A stretch of 64,000 bases of DNA from Fredinandcohnia humi. Lineage in GTDB: Bacteria; Bacillota; Bacilli; Bacillales; Bacillaceae_L. The notes beneath the pieces are model-generated. The model saw nothing but the letters and a program-made list of their open reading frames with translations. It was not told where the DNA came from and made no database searches. The position numbers and the translations under genes are program-made. Location of the stretch: assembly GCF_001439915.1 (NCBI RefSeq), contig NZ_LMBW01000002.1, positions 454,933-518,932 on the forward strand, read 5' to 3'. This document shows positions 56,671 through 64,000 of the stretch, piece after piece (positions within the stretch are counted from its first letter, which is position 1; each line of letters opens with the position of its first letter).

Positions 56671-57318
56671 TTATTTATTAACGACATCAATTATTTCTTT
56701 CATCAGGACGGGAGAAGCGAATGCCTCTACAGCTGAAGCCATTAAGATCACGAAACTTACAGCAACCATTAACAGCGAATAGCGAGTCAATAACTGTAAA
56801 ATGGGTTCGTTCATTCGTTTCATAAATTGCTGGCGAATCATTTTCAATGAGAATGCGACAGCGACAGTACCAACGATAATGAATGTCGGAATGATTAATA
56901 GATTTTGTGGAAGTACGGAAACAAACGATAACAGAAACCCGCTCCAACCCATTTGATTAACAAGAAAGCCAACTGTAAATCCGACAACAACCCCTTTTAG
57001 GAATAACAGAATTAAAATAATCGGCAGCCCGATGATGGAAATTCCTAATATCCACATGAGTCCTACATATTTCAGGTTATGAAGGATGCTCTGTTTGAAC
57101 ATATCGGTTGAGTTGGCATACGTTCCTTCAGATACCTCTCCAAAAAACCGACTTAAATAGAAAAAGAGGTCTTCTTTTTGACTGGGATTTAAACTATTTA
57201 CGACGATTGCTCCAAAGATGACACCCATTAGGAATAGTACGGAAATAAATAAATATATGGATGAATGTTCACGAAAGTGGTTAGTTACGATTGTTTTATA
57301 TGGCGGTTGCTTTCTCAT
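56671..57318 (-). CDS. spoIIM: Stage II sporulation protein M
   Basis: This 215-residue protein has about five membrane helices. SpoIIM is part of the SpoIIDMP engulfment complex that anchors SpoIIP and SpoIID in the mother-cell membrane. The start ATG follows GGAGG. It lies between fur and yqxK as in B. subtilis, and a SigE-like promoter is upstream. Confidence 0.95.
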   Translation of the reverse strand: MRKQPPYKTIVTNHFREHSSIYLFISVLFLMGVIFGAIVVNSLNPSQKEDLFFYLSRFFGEVSEGTYANSTDMFKQSILHNLKYVGLMWILGISIIGLPIILILLFLKGVVVGFTVGFLVNQMGWSGFLLSFVSVLPQNLLIIPTFIIVGTVAVAFSLKMIRQQFMKRMNEPILQLLTRYSLLMVAVSFVILMASAVEAFASPVLMKEIIDVVNK

Positions 57319-57348
57319 CTATCGTTCCTCCTATCAATCTTCTAGTAG

Positions 57349-57377
57349 ATTCTATGAGGGCAAATAGACTTCTATGA
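57349..57377 (-). promoter_or_regulatory. Candidate SigE promoter of spoIIM
   Basis: On the minus strand TCATAGA (57371-57377) and CATAGAAT (57349-57356) are 14 bases apart. The -10 differs from CATACANT at one place. spoIIM is SigE-dependent in B. subtilis. Confidence 0.5.
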
Positions 57378-57435
57378 CAACTTGGACAAAACTATTTCTA
57401 TTAATTTGGACATTAATAAAAAAGAAAGACTCCAA

Positions 57436-58605
57436 TTATTTGGAGTCTACTTTTCCGTATTTACCGCCACCGCCGGATGTTAGGCGGAGTTTGCCTTGAC
57501 GGGCTTGAATGATGATGTCGACGATTGGACCTTTTACTATACGTCTCAGTTCTTCTTCAGGTATTTCATGAAGGATCGCCATTTCCGTTTTAAAATAATC
57601 CCTTAATTTTTGTAAGGTTTTTGGCCCTAGCCCTGGAATAAATTCAAGCGGAATCTGGTGCACATATGGAGGTCGATCTGGCTTTAATTCATCCGTGTTC
57701 TTTAACTCCTGCAGCCTGTCAAAAACTCCTTTTACAAATCCCTTATGCCCACAGCTAGGACAAACCTCTGCCATAACATCCTCAATGAGTGTTAAACATT
57801 TATCACAGGTTGTTTTATGATATTTTCCCAATAATGGATCTAACCCGTAATTTGCGACAACTTCCCTGCCATCTTTTCGGTGGAGTGCAAGTCGGAGCTC
57901 TTCAAAGGTAGGCTCTTTCATTTTCATGATTTGATATTCTCTTGCAATTTTCGGCAGTGAATGTGCATCTGAATTGGATACAAAAGTATACTGATGCAAT
58001 TCTTTAATCTGATCTGCCATTTCAGTATTCGAGCTCAATCCTAGTTCGATTGCATCAATTAATTCCTCATCAAACACTTCAGTTAAAGATTGTTTTACAC
58101 CCCGACCATACATACTTTTGTATGGAGTGAAAACATGTGCGGGAATAAAAATACCGGATAACTCTTTAACCTTTCTTTGCAGCTCTTTTCCATTCACATA
58201 AATTCTCTGTGAGCTTAAGGTAATATTTTTCATTCGTTCAGATAGCCAGACTGAGAATAGCTTCATTTTTTCGATTGTAGGCATAAATGCCAGGACATGG
58301 ATGGGCCCTTTGCAGTTTTCATCATAGATTTCAAGCTCACTGCCTAGAATGAGAGTCACATTCTTAAAGCGCAGTCCGCCTTCTTCATAGGGATATACCT
58401 CGCCAATTTCAATTAAGGCCTCAAGCTCCCCAATGACTTCCGGAACATGACAGTCAATTACACCAATCATGTTCATCCCTTTAATTTCCGTGGACTCCTT
58501 TAGTATATTCCCAATTGTAAGAGATTTTGAACCCGTGATTTTTACCGGTTTCCCCGAATTTGTCCTTCCAATATGGATATGGAGATCAACATAGTAATTG
58601 TTCAT
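57436..58605 (-). CDS. yqxK: Endonuclease Q-like PHP protein YqxK
   Basis: This 389-residue protein has an N-terminal PHP domain (VDLHIHIGR, IDCHVPE, SNSDAHS), a zinc ribbon (CDKCLTL and CPSCGHKG near residues 274-296) and a C-terminal helix-hairpin-helix (IPGLGPKTLQKLRDYF). This is the layout of EndoQ, which nicks DNA 5' to deaminated bases such as uracil, hypoxanthine and xanthine. It lies between spoIIM and nudF, 6 bases after nudF. Confidence 0.92.
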   Translation of the reverse strand: MNNYYVDLHIHIGRTNSGKPVKITGSKSLTIGNILKESTEIKGMNMIGVIDCHVPEVIGELEALIEIGEVYPYEEGGLRFKNVTLILGSELEIYDENCKGPIHVLAFMPTIEKMKLFSVWLSERMKNITLSSQRIYVNGKELQRKVKELSGIFIPAHVFTPYKSMYGRGVKQSLTEVFDEELIDAIELGLSSNTEMADQIKELHQYTFVSNSDAHSLPKIAREYQIMKMKEPTFEELRLALHRKDGREVVANYGLDPLLGKYHKTTCDKCLTLIEDVMAEVCPSCGHKGFVKGVFDRLQELKNTDELKPDRPPYVHQIPLEFIPGLGPKTLQKLRDYFKTEMAILHEIPEEELRRIVKGPIVDIIIQARQGKLRLTSGGGGKYGKVDSK

Positions 58606-58611
58606 CGCAGC

Positions 58612-59163
58612 TTATTCTCCTAATGCTTGTTGTAGTTGTAAATACTGTACCGCATAAGCCGTTTTCGCATCATAAATTTTATTTTCTTTTAATAGCTCAA
58701 GTGCTTCGTCCAATGTAATCTCGAGCACATCGACAAATTCATCCTCATCCAAGCCTGCTGGGTTTTCAATTTTCTTTAAACCTTTTGCAATAAAAAGATG
58801 AACTAATTCATCTGCAAAACCCGGTGATGTATAAAAAGAAATAAGCGGTGTCAATGTTTCACAATCATAACCCGTTTCTTCTTCTAGTTCTCGTTTTGCG
58901 GTTACCTCAGGGAGCTCTCCCTTTTCAAGCTTACCAGCTGGAATCTCAACAATTACCTTCTCTAATGCTTTTCGATATTGCTGCACCATTACAAGCTTAT
59001 CGTCATCGGTTAATGCAAGTATCGCAACAGCTCCGGGATGCTTGATAAGCTCCCGTTTACTAGTATGTCCATTTGGTAACTCTACCTCTTCTATATGTAA
59101 ATCGATAATCTTTCCCTCAAAAAGGACTTCCCTACTAATTGTTTTTTCTAGTAAATGATCCAT
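58612..59163 (-). CDS. nudF: ADP-ribose pyrophosphatase NudF
   Basis: This 183-residue Nudix hydrolase has the Nudix box GELPEVTAKRELEEETGY (REL and EETG core at about residues 88-105). It hydrolyses ADP-ribose. The start is ATG 59163, 9 bases after AGGAG; ATG 59172 touches the site. It precedes yqxK in one transcript. Repeat A5 lies upstream. Confidence 0.94.
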   Translation of the reverse strand: MDHLLEKTISREVLFEGKIIDLHIEEVELPNGHTSKRELIKHPGAVAILALTDDDKLVMVQQYRKALEKVIVEIPAGKLEKGELPEVTAKRELEEETGYDCETLTPLISFYTSPGFADELVHLFIAKGLKKIENPAGLDEDEFVDVLEITLDEALELLKENKIYDAKTAYAVQYLQLQQALGE

Positions 59164-59228
59164 TATTGCCATCTCCTTGTTCTACGAAATCTAACCACTT
59201 CATACATTTTAGCATAGTTTGTTTCTAA

Positions 59229-59412
59229 TCAAATACGCCTTGGCGTATTTGCCGCCCTGATTTTTTAGGCCCACACGAGGTGGGTCACAAAGACGTTGCC
59301 ACAGGAAGTGGCGTTCTTAGTCTTTGATCTTGTGCTCGAAAAATTACCTTTGAAAATCAGTGGCATCCGCCAGAGGCTTATCTTTATTCAGCCTCTGGCT
59401 GAATAAAGATAA
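59229..59412. repeat. A-family palindromic repeat, copy A5, with nested module
   Basis: Starts with CAAATACGCC/GGCGTATTTG, carries the extra module (about 59267-59333) and ends in a perfect stem with 16-bp arms (59378-59393, 59397-59412) only 20 bases before mciZ. It fills the nudF-mciZ gap. Confidence 0.88.
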
Positions 59413-59432
59413 AACTCCCTAGGAGGTTGGCT

Positions 59433-59576
59433 ATGAAAATTGTGATTGGTGAAAATCGGGTAGCATTGGTCGGCAAGGCTTGGGAAATCCGCGCAAAACT
59501 TAAGGAATACAGCCGTACCTACCAAACGGTCCAGGAGTGGATCAATCAAGGAAAAGAGAACAAAGAGAAAAAATAA
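59433..59576 (+). CDS. mciZ: Mother-cell inhibitor of FtsZ, MciZ
   Basis: This 47-residue peptide contains VALVGKAWEIRAKLKEYSRT, the FtsZ-binding strand and helix of MciZ, followed by YQTVQEWI and a charged tail a little longer than in B. subtilis (40 residues). MciZ blocks FtsZ polymerisation in the mother cell during sporulation. AGGAGG lies 8 bases before ATG 59433. It is next to nudF and yqkF, as in B. subtilis. Two A-family repeats in the same direction flank it. Confidence 0.92.
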   Translation: MKIVIGENRVALVGKAWEIRAKLKEYSRTYQTVQEWINQGKENKEKK

Positions 59577-59593
59577 ACTCCGTCGCTTCCCCA

Positions 59594-59731
59594 TCAAATG
59601 CGCCAAGGCGCATTTGCGCCCGATTTTTTTCGAGCTTGTTCGAAAAGTTTCCTTTGAAAAATCGTGGCATCCACCGGAGGTTTTAACTTTAATCAGCCGG
59701 GGTTCAAACCCCGGCTGATTTAAAGTTAAAT
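59594..59731. repeat. A-family palindromic repeat, copy A6 (short form)
   Basis: Starts with CAAATGCGCC/GGCGCATTTG (59595-59616), lacks the nested module, and ends in a long stem (TTTAACTTTAATCAGCCGGGG with its complement to 59730, one bulged T). It lies in direct orientation with A5, on the other side of mciZ. Confidence 0.88.
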
Positions 59732-59794
59732 CATTTGTGGTTCAGACATAAAAAGGATAAACTGTGACTAGATACTAGAATGGAGGGGATAGTT

Positions 59795-60718
59795 GTGGAA
59801 AAAAGAAGAATCGGATCTTCCGATTTATTCGTCAGTAATATCGGACTAGGCTGTATGTCCATTGGTACGGAAGAAAAAAAGGCATTACAAATAATTGATG
59901 CCGCTTTGGATATGGGAATCAACTATTTAGATACTGCTGATTTATATGATCAAGGACTAAATGAAGAATTTGTTGGAAAAGCCATTAAACAGAAAAGACA
60001 AGATATTATCCTTGCCACCAAAGTCGGAAATCGCTTTGAAAAAGGAAAAGATGGATGGTCTTGGGACTCCTCAAAAAAATACATAAAATCCGCTGTTAAG
60101 GATAGCTTGCAACGCTTGCAAACCGATTATATTGATCTCTACCAACTTCATGGGGGAACAATTGAGGACAATATCGATGAAACAATTGAAGCATTCGAGG
60201 AATTAAAACAGGAAGGTGTTATCCGTTATTATGGAATTTCCTCAATCCGTCCAAATGTGATCCGAGAATTTGTGGAGAAATCCTCTATCATAAGTGTAAT
60301 GATGCAATATAGTATTTTAGACCGACGCCCTGAGGAGCAGATGTTTTCCTTTTTAAATGAACATAAAGTAAGTGTCGTTGCTCGTGGTCCTGTGGCAAAA
60401 GGCTTACTCACCAGTCGACCAGTTGAAGATGCTAGTCAAAGCATGAAACAAAATGGATACCTTGATTATTCCTTTGAGGAACTTGATGCTGTAATCTCTA
60501 GCTTAAAATCAGATATAGCGTTCAACAAACCGCTAACTGAAATCGCACTGCAATATTGTTTATTTGAGGATACTGTTGCTTCTGTCGTAACAGGTGCAAG
60601 TTCCATTGAACAAATTAAGAGCAATGCTGAAGCGGCCAACGCAAAACCATTAACAGATGATGAAGTTCAAAAAATAAGAGAACTTACAAAGGCATCTATT
60701 TATGCACAGCATCGATAA
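59795..60718 (+). CDS. yqkF: Aldo/keto reductase YqkF
   Basis: This 307-residue NADPH-dependent oxidoreductase has the family tetrad: Asp and Tyr in YLDTADLYDQG, Lys in ILATKVGNR and His in YQLHGGT. The start is GTG 59795, 6 bases after GGAGGGG; the ATG at 59780 includes that site. It is close to B. subtilis YqkF; substrate unknown. It ends at a terminator shared with yqkE. Confidence 0.92.
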   Translation: MEKRRIGSSDLFVSNIGLGCMSIGTEEKKALQIIDAALDMGINYLDTADLYDQGLNEEFVGKAIKQKRQDIILATKVGNRFEKGKDGWSWDSSKKYIKSAVKDSLQRLQTDYIDLYQLHGGTIEDNIDETIEAFEELKQEGVIRYYGISSIRPNVIREFVEKSSIISVMMQYSILDRRPEEQMFSFLNEHKVSVVARGPVAKGLLTSRPVEDASQSMKQNGYLDYSFEELDAVISSLKSDIAFNKPLTEIALQYCLFEDTVASVVTGASSIEQIKSNAEAANAKPLTDDEVQKIRELTKASIYAQHR

Positions 60719-60726
60719 ACTAACAT

Positions 60727-60754
60727 AATCCCACAGGAATACCTGTGGGATTAT
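60727..60754. terminator. Bidirectional terminator between yqkF and yqkE
   Basis: AATCCCACAG and CTGTGGGATT form a perfect stem between two convergent genes, with T-rich sequence on both sides. Confidence 0.88.
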
Positions 60755-60757
60755 TCA

Positions 60758-61009
60758 TTATTTAAAATCTGACCATTTAAGGTTACTTTCACTGAATAGC
60801 TCCTCAAATGATTTATTTTTTTCCCGTTGTTTTCGTTCCTCTCTTTGTCTTTCAAGCTCAGCTTCTTGTTTCATTTGCGCTTCTTCTTTAAGCTGTTGCT
60901 GTGTACTTTTCAGCTTTGAAACAATATCCTCATTCAGTAAATCACCAAGGCTTAGCTTTTCATCTTTTTGCTGTTTTTTAACAGATGGCTTTTGTTTCTT
61001 TTTAGCCAT
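60758..61009 (-). CDS. yqkE: YqkE, DUF3886 coiled-coil protein
   Basis: This 83-residue protein is a highly charged coiled coil (LKEEAQMKQEAELERQREER region) with the C-terminal SFEELFSESNLKWSDFK. The start is ATG 61009, 7 bases after GGAGGG; the upstream frame is unlikely. Position beside yqkF and yqkD is that of B. subtilis. Function unknown. Confidence 0.88.
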   Translation of the reverse strand: MAKKKQKPSVKKQQKDEKLSLGDLLNEDIVSKLKSTQQQLKEEAQMKQEAELERQREERKQREKNKSFEELFSESNLKWSDFK

Positions 61010-61127
61010 ATTAATCCCTCCATCCGTCAACCAATTCATTGTTATTATACCAAAAAAAGCGAATAACCGCTTGCTGGTTATTTCGCCAAAATTGTCCTTA
61101 GTACGCTGGTTTCATTTGCACACCCGG

Positions 61128-62315
61128 TTATTCGATATTTTCAACAATTGTCGCTACACCTTGACCGCCGCCAATGCATAAAGTCGCTAATCCATATCGA
61201 TCATTACGACGCTTTAACTCATGAATAAGAGTAACAAGAATTCTTGCCCCGCTTGCGCCAATTGGATGACCTAAGGCAATTGCGCCACCATTCACATTTA
61301 AAAGATCATGATTAAAATGAAGCTCCCGGTCAACAGCAATCGATTGAGCCGCAAATGCTTCATTTGCTTCAATTAAATCCATATCACTAACACTTAATCC
61401 AGCTTTTGCCATCGCTTTTTGGACAGCTGCGACCGGGCCAATTCCCATAATACTTGGGTCAACACCTGCGTTTCCATTTGCTTTTATAGTGACTAAACCT
61501 TTTATGCCAAGTTCATCTGCTTTCTTTTTACTCATTACCACAAATGCTGCGGCACCGTCATTAATACCAGAAGCATTTCCGGCAGTAACAGAACCATCCT
61601 TTTTAAAAGCTGGACGCAAGCCGCCAAGTTTAGCAGTTGTTGTACCCGCTTTAGGGTATTCATCCGTATCAAATACAATACTTTCTTTTTTTCGATGCGG
61701 AATGACGACTGGGACAATTTCCTCTTTGAATTTCCCTGCTTCAATTGCAGCAATTGCCCTCTCCTGACTGCGTGCTGAAAATTGATCTTGCTCTTCTCTT
61801 GAAATCTCATATTTATCGCATAAATTTTCGGCTGTAATCCCCATATGATAATCATTAAACGCACACCATAACCCATCGGAAATCATGCTATCAATCATTT
61901 TTTGATCGCCCATTTTAAATCCATTTCGCGCGCCCTTTAAAAGATAAGGGGCCTGGCTCATATTTTCCATCCCACCAGCCACAATAACGTCCGCATCCCC
62001 AGCAATAATCGCCTGTGTTGCCAAATGCACTGCTTTTAAACCAGAACCACATACCTTATTGATTGTCAGTGCTGAAGTTTCGTGTAGTAATCCGGCTTTA
62101 ATCGCAGCCTGTCTTGCGGGGTTTTGTCCCAATCCAGCCTGCAAAACATTCCCCATGATAACTTCATCCACGAGCTTTGGGTCTACCCCTGCCTTTTCTA
62201 AAGCCTCTTTAATAACGACAGCCCCAAGTTCGGGTGCTGAAACAGACTGCAAACTCCCCCCAAAACTACCAATCGCCGTTCTAACAGCGCTTACAATGAC
62301 TACCCCATTACTCAT
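61128..62315 (-). CDS. Acetyl-CoA C-acetyltransferase (thiolase)
   Basis: This 395-residue thiolase has the acyl cysteine in [15 protein letters not shown] (near residue 88), the [11 protein letters not shown] histidine motif and the C-terminal CIGGGQG cysteine. It joins or cleaves acetoacetyl-CoA. It is not at this site in B. subtilis. The divergent HMG-CoA lyase suggests a shared leucine or ketone-body breakdown role, which is inference. Confidence 0.93.
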   Translation of the reverse strand: MSNGVVIVSAVRTAIGSFGGSLQSVSAPELGAVVIKEALEKAGVDPKLVDEVIMGNVLQAGLGQNPARQAAIKAGLLHETSALTINKVCGSGLKAVHLATQAIIAGDADVIVAGGMENMSQAPYLLKGARNGFKMGDQKMIDSMISDGLWCAFNDYHMGITAENLCDKYEISREEQDQFSARSQERAIAAIEAGKFKEEIVPVVIPHRKKESIVFDTDEYPKAGTTTAKLGGLRPAFKKDGSVTAGNASGINDGAAAFVVMSKKKADELGIKGLVTIKANGNAGVDPSIMGIGPVAAVQKAMAKAGLSVSDMDLIEANEAFAAQSIAVDRELHFNHDLLNVNGGAIALGHPIGASGARILVTLIHELKRRNDRYGLATLCIGGGQGVATIVENIE

Positions 62316-62482
62316 TTCAACATCTCCTTTTACGTTCGATCTTTATGTATCCAATACCATATATATTTCTAGACTTTTTTCGAAATACCTCTTATTTTGT
62401 CTTAATTTAGATTATTCTTGATTTTCATAAAATACTTCCCCTAGAATAAAAGATAACAATACGTTTTGCTGGAGGGTTTTTA

Positions 62483-63376
62483 ATGAAGTTACCAAAGCAA
62501 GTCACGATTATTGAAGTCGGACCAAGGGATGGGCTACAAAATGAAAAAAGCCTGATTCCAACAGAGGTAAAGATTAATTTTATAAAAAAATTAAAAATGG
62601 CGGGCCTTCAAGAAATGGAGCTCACCTCGTTTGTTTCGCCAAAATGGGTGCCACAGATGAAGGATGCTTACGAAGTCATCTCATCCTGTTTAGACGGCAC
62701 CCGGGATATTGTTTTGGCCCCGAATCGCAAAGGAATTGAAAGACTTTACGAAACAAATTGTAAAGCATTTGCCGTTTTTGTTGGGGTCAGTGAAAGCTTT
62801 AATAAAAAAAATATCAATAAAACAACTACGGAAAGTATGGAGGAACTTAAACCCCTTATTCAGGAATTAAAGGAAAAAGGATATTTTATACGTGCCTGTA
62901 TTTCCACCTCCTTTTACTGCCCGTATGAAGGAAAGGTGGAAGAAGAATCTGTATTAAAGCTTTGCTCAACCTTTGTTCAGTACGGTGTTGATGAGTTGAG
63001 TGTGGCTGATACCATTGGAAAAGCAAATCCAAAAGAGGTTTTCTCGCTTTTTTCAAGGCTAAAAAAAGAGTTGCCAAACACAATGTTGACCGCACATTTT
63101 CATGACACTCGCGGCATGGCACTTGCAAATGTGTTCGCTGCTCTCCAAGCTGGAATTGACCGTTTTGACACCTCTGCTGGCGGCTTAGGTGGTTGTCCAT
63201 TTGCACCTGGTGCTACTGGTAATGTTGCTACTGAGGATGTTGTGTATATGCTTGAAGAAATGGGGATTCAAACTGGAATTAATCTTTCAAAGCTTGTAGA
63301 GGCGGTTGATATCATTAAACCCCACCTCACTCGACCTACTGAAAGCAAATATTATCGGTTACAATCTGCGAAATAA
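62483..63376 (+). CDS. Hydroxymethylglutaryl-CoA lyase
   Basis: This 297-residue TIM-barrel enzyme splits HMG-CoA to acetoacetate and acetyl-CoA. Signatures are EVGPRDGLQNE at the N terminus, ADTIGKANP, HFHDTRG and the catalytic cysteine loop GLGGCPFAPGATGN. A GGAGGG site lies 7 bases upstream. It is the YngG/MvaB type. Divergent from the thiolase gene. Confidence 0.94.
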   Translation: MKLPKQVTIIEVGPRDGLQNEKSLIPTEVKINFIKKLKMAGLQEMELTSFVSPKWVPQMKDAYEVISSCLDGTRDIVLAPNRKGIERLYETNCKAFAVFVGVSESFNKKNINKTTTESMEELKPLIQELKEKGYFIRACISTSFYCPYEGKVEEESVLKLCSTFVQYGVDELSVADTIGKANPKEVFSLFSRLKKELPNTMLTAHFHDTRGMALANVFAALQAGIDRFDTSAGGLGGCPFAPGATGNVATEDVVYMLEEMGIQTGINLSKLVEAVDIIKPHLTRPTESKYYRLQSAK

Positions 63377-63385
63377 GAATATTTA

Positions 63386-63416
63386 GGATGCAAACTCCAC
63401 ATCCTATCTTTGAAAT
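63386..63416 (+). terminator. Weak terminator of HMG-CoA lyase
   Basis: AGGATG and CATCCT arms around an 8-9 base loop follow the stop; the T tract is short. Confidence 0.45.
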
Positions 63417-63438
63417 TTAAGGAATGGAGTTGTTAAGT

Positions 63439-63567
63439 GTGGCAAAACGAGACAAAGGTCGTACTCAAAAAGGAAAACCGAATGCTGATACGACAAACAA
63501 TATAATGGCTGCTGAAGAAATGGAAAAAGCCATTCACCCAACAAACCGTCAAAATTCAGAGCAATAA
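63439..63567 (+). CDS. Small hydrophilic protein, possible spore protein (SspL-like start)
   Basis: This 42-residue peptide begins MAKRDKGRTQKGKPNAD and ends in a polar tail. The basic KRDKGR start and the length recall the minor small acid-soluble spore protein SspL, but the rest differs, so the family is a guess. It starts with GTG, 9 bases after GGAG, and has its own terminator at 63573, which supports a real gene. Confidence 0.5.
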   Translation: MAKRDKGRTQKGKPNADTTNNIMAAEEMEKAIHPTNRQNSEQ

Positions 63568-63572
63568 GGAAG

Positions 63573-63601
63573 AAACCGTGCCAAATTGAGGTACGGTTTT
63601 T
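63573..63601 (+). terminator. Terminator of the small gene at 63439
   Basis: AACCGTGCC and GGTACGGTT form a stem with one wobble pair, followed by TTTTC. Confidence 0.8.
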
Positions 63602-63674
63602 CATATGTTTTTTTGGAGCAAAATGGTAAAATTGAAACAACAACAGATGCCATTTCTCAGGAGGAACGTTTTTC

Positions 63675-64000
63675 ATGAAACGAATGAAAAAGATCTTTAT
63701 AATTCTTGGAATTCTCATCGGCTATATGGCGACAATTGGATTGATTTTTACAAACATTGTCATGTTTATGAAGAAAAAAACCGATGATGAAATTCTTAAA
63801 CGTGAAACAAGTGAGGGACGACTTTCCTTAGATGAGGTTGAGTCCTTAAACAAGGAGGATGTATCCATACAATCAAAATTCGGATACACGATTAAAGGAT
63901 GGCTTGTAAAAGGAACAGATAAAAAACGATTTATTATTATTTCCCACGGAGTAACCCAAAATAAACTAAATTCGATTAAGTACATGAAGCTTTTCTTGGA
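63675..64000 (+). CDS. yqkD: Membrane-anchored alpha/beta hydrolase, YqkD-like (truncated by window end)
   Basis: The visible 108 codons give an N-terminal membrane segment (about residues 5-31), a linker, and the start of an alpha/beta hydrolase domain with FIIISHGVTQNK (oxyanion HG motif near residues 90-96). The catalytic Ser, Asp and His lie beyond the window. Place next to yqkE and yqkF and the layout suggest YqkD. AGGAGG lies 11-12 bases before the ATG; a second ATG at 63684 is possible. Confidence 0.78.
   Translation, partial: MKRMKKIFIILGILIGYMATIGLIFTNIVMFMKKKTDDEILKRETSEGRLSLDEVESLNKEDVSIQSKFGYTIKGWLVKGTDKKRFIIISHGVTQNKLNSIKYMKLFL

Noticed and set aside
59388-59606. 72-codon frame on the minus strand
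   Set aside because: It is antisense to mciZ and parts of repeats A5 and A6.
61489-61767. 92-codon frame on the plus strand inside the thiolase gene
   Set aside because: Antisense shadow of a well-conserved enzyme.

Overview
This window is an ordinary chromosomal stretch of an endospore-forming, low-GC Gram-positive bacterium of the family Bacillaceae. The gene order follows the ypf-ypd-ypb / res / spm-dac / scp / rib / spoVA / spoIIA / drm-pupG-pdp / xerD-fur-spoIIM-yqxK-nudF-mciZ-yqk part of the Bacillus subtilis chromosome. Protein sequences such as GudB, SigF, SpoIIAB and ResD are very close to that group. I see no rRNA, tRNA, CRISPR array, prophage or transposase. The genus is not fixed by the sequence alone; the abundance of palindromic intergenic repeats recalls Neobacillus/Mesobacillus-type genomes, which is an inference.

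Layout. 1-9.5 kb: a PilZ protein (ypfA), the germination pair sleB-ypeB, prsW, an asparaginase, ypdA, gudB, mecB and ypbG. 9.7-15.9 kb: the SigE-type cotJABC coat operon, a decayed ypbF, ypbE-ypbD-recS-ypbB and ferredoxin. 15.9-20.9 kb: a PHP phosphatase, an M23/LysM endopeptidase, sigX-rsiX with an exact SigX autoregulatory promoter, and a cobalamin-riboswitch operon (DUF4430-like lipoprotein plus ECF S component). 20.9-27.1 kb: resABCDE for cytochrome c maturation and redox control. 27.4-34.2 kb: rluB, spmBA-dacB, sodF, an unrecognised gene and scpBA. 34.5-42.6 kb: a YjcZ-type peptide, ypuF, ribT, ribH-ribB-ribE-ribD under an FMN riboswitch, ppiB, ypuA and lysA. 42.8-51 kb: the seven-gene spoVA operon and dacF plus spoIIAA-spoIIAB-sigF. 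51-59.2 kb: nucleoside salvage (drm-pupG-pdp), xerD, yqzK, fur, spoIIM, yqxK and nudF. 59.4-64 kb: mciZ, yqkF, yqkE, thiolase, HMG-CoA lyase, a small spore-like peptide and a truncated yqkD-like hydrolase.

Much of the window serves sporulation and germination: the forespore sigma factor and its regulators, dipicolinate transport (SpoVA), cortex synthesis (DacB, DacF, SpmAB), coat (CotJ), cortex lysis (SleB/YpeB), engulfment (SpoIIM) and division control (MciZ). Promoters matching SigE, SigG, SigK, SigH, SigX and SigA consensus sequences can be read directly.

The most unusual content is between the genes. Three families of palindromic intergenic elements, called A (6 copies), B (7 copies) and D (2 copies) here, keep base-paired arms while the arm sequences change, so their structure is under selection or is copied as hairpins. 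A smaller hairpin module with an AGGAY loop is found nested inside members of all three families, at positions where sibling copies lack it. No gene product in the window explains their spread. A second point of interest is a riboflavin operon whose 'ribA' keeps only the DHBP synthase half.
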